Below are positions 23,234 to 26,385 of a stretch of 26,385 nucleotides of DNA, one piece after another (position 1 is the first letter of the stretch; the number at the start of each line of letters is the position of its first letter). A program made the translations under genes and the position numbers. A model generated the notes under the pieces. It worked only from the letters and a program-made list of their open reading frames with translations, was not told the DNA's origin and ran no database searches. The stretch is from a virus: the IMG/VR virus record IMGVR_UViG_3300025832_000055, positions 1-26,385 of that record. The stretch is one strand, 5' to 3'.

Positions 23234-23416
23234 TTAATAGCTTCGCTTAATCATATGAGGGTACTGTGTTCCTTGTAGGTTATTTGCCCATAAAACGTCC
23301 TGTCTAAATCTTTCTACCCTATCTTCTCTAACGGGTTTAGTTACATTAATGTCTTTAGATAAAAAAGATACTTTAATCATTTGTAAGTTTCTGTCTGATA
23401 TTTTAACGTATGCCAT
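23234..23416 (-). CDS. Small hypothetical protein, 60 aa
   Basis: The protein begins MAYVKISDRNLQMIKVSFLS and is basic with Val/Arg-rich VREDRVERFRQDVLWANN. No family is recognised and no membrane segment is seen. It is the first gene behind the host-type promoter 23453-23479, after a leader of about 35 nt. The layout (promoter, small gene, repeated element, next gene) matches that of the gene pair 22275-22511 / 22029-22235. Confidence 0.7.
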   Translation of the reverse strand: MAYVKISDRNLQMIKVSFLSKDINVTKPVREDRVERFRQDVLWANNLQGTQYPHMIKRSY

Positions 23417-23452
23417 TTTGTTTGTTTTTAATAGTGTGCCTTATTGACACTA

Positions 23453-23479
23453 CAAATATACATCATAAAGAATATACAA
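23453..23479 (-). promoter_or_regulatory. Bacteroidetes-type promoter
   Basis: The minus strand reads TTG, a 16-nt spacer, then TATATTTG (23453-23460), with AAATTAGG upstream as in the 22549 promoter. The downstream leader TTTGTAGTGT and AATAAGG are shared with that promoter. A perfect 6-bp inverted repeat, TAGTGT/ACACTA, lies in the leader. Confidence 0.85.
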
Positions 23480-23517
23480 ACCTAATTTATTTGCAATTAT
23501 TTTCAAAAAACTTTCAT

Positions 23518-23550
23518 AAAAAAAGAAAACCCCCTGAAAACCAGAGAGTT
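23518..23550 (-). terminator. Intrinsic terminator after the 68-aa membrane protein gene
   Basis: On the minus strand, AACTCTCTG pairs with CAGGGGGTT (9 bp, two G-T) around a GTTTT loop, followed by TTCTTTTTTT. It ends the message from the 24092 promoter. Confidence 0.85.
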
Positions 23551-23566
23551 AAGTCTTAAATTATTT

Positions 23567-23773
23567 TTAGTCAATATCGTAAATAAGTGTTATAACCATA
23601 AAAGCTATATGTATTTCTAGTACTGCATAATTAGTCTCCTCGTTAGTTCCCTCCATATAAGAGACTCCAAATAATAGAGCTCTCCAGAAGGTTAAAGTAA
23701 CTACGCTATTTGTCTTACTGTAGTATAGGTTAACTAATAAAGCTAACGTTACTAATGTTATTAATCCTATCAT
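23567..23773 (-). CDS. Small membrane protein, 68 aa
   Basis: The protein has two probable membrane helices: about residues 2-18 (IGLITLVTLALLVNLY) and 50-66 (AVLEIHIAFMVITLI), with a polar loop between. There is no lipobox. No family is recognised. It is the last of three tightly packed genes behind the promoter 24092-24118 and is followed by a terminator. A host-membrane role (superinfection exclusion or other takeover) is possible but cannot be inferred from sequence. Confidence 0.75.
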   Translation of the reverse strand: MIGLITLVTLALLVNLYYSKTNSVVTLTFWRALLFGVSYMEGTNEETNYAVLEIHIAFMVITLIYDID

Positions 23774-23779
23774 ATCTGT

Positions 23780-23893
23780 TTAAGTTGTTCTCCTGCGTCT
23801 CCACGCTTTACTAGGGTTTAATACTACTCTTCTTTTACTGTTGTCGACTGCCTCTACTCTTTTAGCGTGTCTGTCTTCTGTACGTGTAATCAT
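23780..23893 (-). CDS. Very basic small protein, 37 aa
   Basis: The frame runs from the ATG at 23891-23893 to the TAA at 23780-23782. It starts MITRTEDRHAKRVEAVDNSK and ends in WRRRRTT, with about a third of residues basic. Its ATG overlaps the upstream stop (ATGA), and the next gene starts 6 nt after it, which supports coupled translation. An arginine-rich nucleic-acid-binding peptide is possible. It is short, so the call rests on the overlap pattern. Confidence 0.55.
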   Translation of the reverse strand: MITRTEDRHAKRVEAVDNSKRRVVLNPSKAWRRRRTT

Positions 23894-24087
23894 AATCTAT
23901 TATTTAATTGGTTGTCTTCTATATTGTCAAAAGCCATATACCAGCTACATCTTTCGTAGTAAACCGCAGTACCTTCTGTTATACGTCTGTTCTGCATATC
24001 TGCATAGTCTACGCTTATTACTAACTTATAGTCACCGTTAGGTTTCTGTATAGTGGTGTCTTTCCTCTCGCTATAGTATTGTTTCAT
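23890..24087 (-). CDS. Small hypothetical protein from a near-leaderless promoter, 65 aa
   Basis: The protein begins MKQYYSERKDTTIQKPNGDY and has EGTAVYYERCSWYMAFD; it looks like a small soluble alpha/beta protein. No family is recognised. The ATG lies only 4 nt after the TATCTTTG box of the promoter 24092-24118, so the message probably begins at or within a base or two of the start codon. Its first codons and promoter match those of the HNH gene, a likely duplication. Confidence 0.7.
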   Translation of the reverse strand: MKQYYSERKDTTIQKPNGDYKLVISVDYADMQNRRITEGTAVYYERCSWYMAFDNIEDNQLNNRL

Positions 24088-24128
24088 AAGGCAAAGATAT
24101 AACTTAATTAGATACCAACCTAATAAAA
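24078..24128 (-). repeat. Direct repeat copy 2: promoter plus first codons
   Basis: The first 10 nt (TTTTATTAGG) and the last 25 nt (through ATGAAACAAT, two mismatches) match the 51-nt copy at 24671-24721; the middle ~16 nt differ. The HNH cassette lies between the copies. Confidence 0.7.
24092..24118 (-). promoter_or_regulatory. Bacteroidetes-type promoter with a 4-nt gap to ATG
   Basis: The minus strand reads TTG, 16 nt, then TATCTTTG (24092-24099), with TTATTAGG upstream. The ATG is at 24085-24087, so transcripts would be leaderless or nearly so. The -33 side lies inside the end of the 40-aa membrane protein gene. Confidence 0.82.
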
Positions 24129-24226
24129 TGTAAAATAATTTGATAAATAATTAAACCAATTACGTAAAGTGTTGATAGTAAAGCTAATAACGTGTAAAAT
24201 AAAACTTTGAATTTGAAATTGCGCAT
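24104..24226 (-). CDS. Small single-helix membrane protein, 40 aa
   Basis: The frame runs from the ATG at 24224-24226 to the TAA at 24104-24106. It starts MRNFKFKVLFYTLLALLSTL, and a hydrophobic helix spans about residues 8-32, preceded by basic residues. It starts 10 nt after the HNH stop. Its 3' codons (ATT AGG TTG GTA) contain the -33 side of the next promoter, so the coding and promoter sequences overlap. The function is unknown. It might be a chance frame in AT-rich DNA, though the clean charge/hydrophobic pattern argues for a real gene. Confidence 0.5.
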   Translation of the reverse strand: MRNFKFKVLFYTLLALLSTLYVIGLIIYQIILHFIRLVSN

Positions 24227-24236
24227 AGTATATTGA

Positions 24237-24680
24237 TTAAAGGTTTTCGTATTTGATTTTAAATTCTTTTATTACGTCTAGATTAGAAGATGTTTTAAGA
24301 GTAACTCTTTTGCCATTAACTGTACGTCTATATGTGTAACTAACCCACTTATTACGATTAGGTTGCTTAGTTATATACTCTGGTAGATTGTTTTTGTTTC
24401 TATCTGTCTTATTCATATTTTGAACTTGAGAAACATACTCTAAATTGTTTAACGAGTTGTTCGTCTTGTTGTTGTCTATATGGTGTACCTGTTTATTTGA
24501 AGCACCTCTATATACCTCCATAACTAACCTGTGAGATAAGGCTTTTAATCTTAACTTATCCTTATATAGGTCAAATACTAGGTAGCCATTGCTCATAATA
24601 TATCCCTTAAGGAATTTCTTACCATTCCATACTTTGCCTTCCTTAGTAATGTAATATGTTGTGTCTCTAAATTGTTTCAT
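24237..24680 (-). CDS. HNH homing-type endonuclease with C-terminal AP2-like domain
   Basis: The 147-aa protein has an N-terminal stretch (YYITKEGKVWNGKKFLKGY), then a classic HNH pattern: ALSHRLVMEVYRG, QVHHIDNNKTNNSLNNLEYV (HH at about residues 81-82, the Asn and second His/Asn of the motif following). The C-terminal ~40 residues (KWVSYTYRRTVNGKRVTL) look like an AP2-type DNA-binding domain. It is a free-standing homing-type endonuclease beside the large terminase. A role in packaging, as reported for some terminase-associated HNH proteins, is less likely for this architecture. Its flanking repeats suggest insertion. Confidence 0.85.
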   Translation of the reverse strand: MKQFRDTTYYITKEGKVWNGKKFLKGYIMSNGYLVFDLYKDKLRLKALSHRLVMEVYRGASNKQVHHIDNNKTNNSLNNLEYVSQVQNMNKTDRNKNNLPEYITKQPNRNKWVSYTYRRTVNGKRVTLKTSSNLDVIKEFKIKYENL

Positions 24681-24721
24681 AAAGCGAAGATATAATAAAT
24701 ATATGACATATCCTAATAAAA
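24671..24721 (-). repeat. Direct repeat copy 1: promoter plus first codons of the HNH gene
   Basis: The counterpart of 24078-24128, with the same 51-nt length and no gap. Includes TATCTTCG (24685-24692), an imperfect TAnnTTTG box 4 nt before the HNH ATG, and TTATTAGG upstream. Likely a functional but weaker promoter for the HNH gene. Confidence 0.68.
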
Positions 24722-24722
24722 C

Positions 24723-25931
24723 TTAAGAAATAAAATAGCGTCCAGCATTTGGTGTGCTTAAGTGATAAGAAACAAAATAACGAATACCATCTAAAAGGTG
24801 ATTATAGTCATCGATTGCGACATCTTTACCTTGCTTAAATACATAGTTATTAAGCTCTGTAACAAGGTTAACACTTGAAGGATGAACGTATAGTTTATAC
24901 TCTTGCATTAAGGCAATACCTAAGTTGATACTACCTGCTCCTTTTATAGAAGGCTTTATATTAAGACCATAAGAATGCTTTAGCTCGTGTAATAGACGAG
25001 GTTCTGCAGAGTCTCCTATAGTAAGTACATCTTTATAGCTCTTTAGCTTGTAAGCAATCTCTGAAGTCGTTAATCCTTGAGCGTAAACTATCTCCTTTAA
25101 GTATATCTCTTTTCGTTTTTTATCTATAGAAATTAAAGTAGCTCCTGTAGGGTCTGCAGAAAATCCGAAGTCCATTCCTATTCCATAATGGTCACCACCT
25201 TCTCTAAAAGGTTTTAGCTCCCAATTCTTAAATATAACACCTTCAGCCGTATCTCTCCAACCTCCTAATATCTGAGCCTTATACTCTTCAGGTCTATCCT
25301 TAGCCATTCTATCTATGTTATCTATAAAGGTACTATCTAAGTGCTCATAGTTATCTAAGTAAGTTGTATGTATATATGTAGTGTCTTCAGTCTTTTGGTT
25401 ACTACCATCTGCTATACCTCTCTTCTCAAAGAATCTCTTATATATCCAATGAGCTTTTGTAGTGGGGTTCATAATCATTATAACTCTGTTCTGAGCATCT
25501 TTACTTCTTACTGACAAATCTATCTTATCAAATAAGAGCTCGTCTGGCATCTCTTCTGCCTCATCTAATATCCAAGTAGTAATACCTGTAAGAGACTTTA
25601 AAGAAGCTGTCTGTATCCCTGAACCTGTCTTAAGACCTCTAAAGTAAATCTTATTACCTGTAGTCTTATTAGTGATGTCTGTCTTGTTAATTATAAAATC
25701 TTCCTCTCTACCTAGCATTTCTATCTTCTCTGTCATCTCAGGAATAATAGATGTAGAAGCTGAGGTCATTGTGTAACGAGTGAATAGGATATTATGTCCT
25801 TTCTCATAAGTAAGTAAAAGTATCATAGTAGCTATACTAAAAGACTTAGCTGAGCCACGACCTCCTGTTACTACAAAGTACCTAGAGTCGTTATGCGATA
25901 AAGGTCTGTATTTAGGGTTTAATATTATCAT
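24723..25931 (-). CDS. terL: Large terminase subunit (Terminase_3/PBSX-like)
   Basis: The 402-aa packaging motor protein has Walker A GGRGSAKS (residues 23-30), Walker B TTWILDEAEE (catalytic Asp123/Glu124), a coupling motif around MIMNPTTKAHWIY (155-163), and a C-terminal nuclease with GMDFGFSADP (Asp254), TIGDSAEP (Asp307) and HLLDGIRYF (Asp381). It would translocate DNA into the prohead and cut the concatemer. It starts 2 nt after the small-subunit gene. Its stop is followed directly by the repeat-bearing promoter of the HNH gene. Headful versus cos packaging cannot be told from this alone. Confidence 0.95.
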   Translation of the reverse strand: MIILNPKYRPLSHNDSRYFVVTGGRGSAKSFSIATMILLLTYEKGHNILFTRYTMTSASTSIIPEMTEKIEMLGREEDFIINKTDITNKTTGNKIYFRGLKTGSGIQTASLKSLTGITTWILDEAEEMPDELLFDKIDLSVRSKDAQNRVIMIMNPTTKAHWIYKRFFEKRGIADGSNQKTEDTTYIHTTYLDNYEHLDSTFIDNIDRMAKDRPEEYKAQILGGWRDTAEGVIFKNWELKPFREGGDHYGIGMDFGFSADPTGATLISIDKKRKEIYLKEIVYAQGLTTSEIAYKLKSYKDVLTIGDSAEPRLLHELKHSYGLNIKPSIKGAGSINLGIALMQEYKLYVHPSSVNLVTELNNYVFKQGKDVAIDDYNHLLDGIRYFVSYHLSTPNAGRYFIS

Positions 25932-25933
25932 AG

Positions 25934-26239
25934 TTATTCGTCAGAAAATGAGACTAGCCCTTTTAATGTTATGTTTAAATCTACATCCGACTTAGTATTT
26001 AAGTCTATCTCTTGCTTAGGTAATCCTGCTCTATACTTTAGAAACAACTCTATTGCTCGTTGGTCTCCTGACTCAATACGTTCTAATAGTTTTTGTATTA
26101 CTACATCTATATCTATATTGTCGTCTAGTATCTTTCTTATGTTAATTACTTCTCCGTTAGTTGGTCGTCCGCTATTTGGTCTAACGCCTCCCCAATTATC
26201 TGAACTATTTGCTCCGTCTATTTTCTTTTTTCCTGCCAT
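25934..26239 (-). CDS. terS: Probable small terminase subunit
   Basis: The 101-aa protein has a basic N-terminus (MAGKKKIDG), GGVRPNSGRPTNGE (about residues 17-30), a helical middle (VVIQKLLERIESGDQRAIELFLKYR) and an acidic C-terminus. Its size and position, 2 nt upstream of the large terminase gene, fit the DNA-recognition subunit. A late-block motif variant lies upstream at 26265-26280. The assignment rests on synteny and general form; the protein family itself is not recognised with certainty. Confidence 0.68.
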   Translation of the reverse strand: MAGKKKIDGANSSDNWGGVRPNSGRPTNGEVINIRKILDDNIDIDVVIQKLLERIESGDQRAIELFLKYRAGLPKQEIDLNTKSDVDLNITLKGLVSFSDE

Positions 26240-26264
26240 CTCGGTTTATCTTGGTTTCTAGTAC

Positions 26265-26280
26265 TTTACTTAAAAACAAC
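26265..26280 (-). promoter_or_regulatory. Late-block motif variant (before terminase)
   Basis: GTTGTTTTTAAGTAAA on the minus strand, 25 nt before the terminase small-subunit ATG at 26239; the longest spacing of the set. Confidence 0.5.
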
Positions 26281-26385
26281 TAAAGGTTTTCTTTAAGATA
26301 CTGTATTAACATTTTCTTAGCAATTGGAAAAATAGCACCATCATTACTAGAGGCTGTAGTCTTCATAAGCATAGTAGTACCGTGC
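26280..26385 (-). CDS. C-terminal end of an unknown gene (cut by window edge)
   Basis: An open frame enters from the right edge and ends with a TAG at 26280-26282, giving at least 34 residues ending in MLIQYLKENL. Possible starts at 26372 or 26366 exist within the window, but the frame is also open to the edge. It lies directly upstream of the small terminase gene. Nothing about its function can be said. Confidence 0.5.
   Translation of the reverse strand, partial: HGTTMLMKTTASSNDGAIFPIAKKMLIQYLKENL

Noticed and set aside
1-26385. tRNA genes, CRISPR arrays, insertion sequences, integrase or attachment sites
   Set aside because: None was recognised on either strand when reading; absence by eye is not proof, especially for tRNAs.

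Overview
The window looks like the late region of a tailed phage (or prophage) of a member of the Bacteroidetes, most likely a flavobacterial siphovirus. Every convincing gene is on the minus strand and is transcribed right to left. The DNA is AT-rich. Start codons are preceded by A-rich stretches rather than Shine-Dalgarno sequences. The host-type promoters have the Bacteroidetes form (TTG box, 16-17 nt, TAnnTTTG). The structural proteins (LamG and carbohydrate-binding-module tail proteins, XkdF-type protease, portal with a Cys/His tail domain) are of types I associate with Flavobacteriia phages. These assignments come from reading the sequence; no database search was run.

Layout in the direction of transcription. 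At 26.3-24.7 kb are the small and large terminase genes. At 24.7-22.0 kb is an accessory block: an HNH homing-type endonuclease and about ten very small genes, several of them overlapping, driven by four host-type promoters and closed by two intrinsic terminators. At 21.9-16.2 kb is the tail-assembly block: a chaperone-like gene with an apparent -1 frameshift, two neck or tail-completion proteins, two large distal-tail or baseplate proteins, a 46-aa protein and the tape measure. At 13.8-6.9 kb are the prohead protease, a run of tail-fibre or receptor-binding proteins with LamG, Ig-like and CBM-like domains, and small proteins. At 6.6-1.5 kb is the head block: a small membrane protein, scaffold, major capsid protein, a probable tail-tube protein, portal and head-tail connector. 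At 1.5-0 kb is a probable lysis block: a coiled-coil peptide, a membrane-anchored protein, an Amidase_2 endolysin and a holin-like protein cut by the left edge.

Two features stand out. First, the 215-aa chaperone-like gene at 21298-21945 contains a T9 run. A -1 slip there opens a second 85-codon frame that has no start codon of its own, ends 1 nt before the next gene and exactly fills an otherwise empty gap. This is a lambda G/GT-like arrangement with about 165 nt of dual coding, unless the T9 run is a homopolymer error. Second, a 16-nt motif (ACTGTTTTTAAATAAA on the coding strand) occurs eight times, five of them identical. Each copy sits 6-25 nt upstream of the first gene of a late block, and two directly follow an intrinsic terminator. 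It is distinct from the host-type promoters of the accessory block and may be a phage-specific late promoter or translation-initiation element.

The gene order is unusual for a siphophage: tail genes lie between the terminase and head genes, and the protease is about 7 kb from the scaffold and capsid genes. No tRNA, CRISPR array, integrase or insertion sequence was seen.
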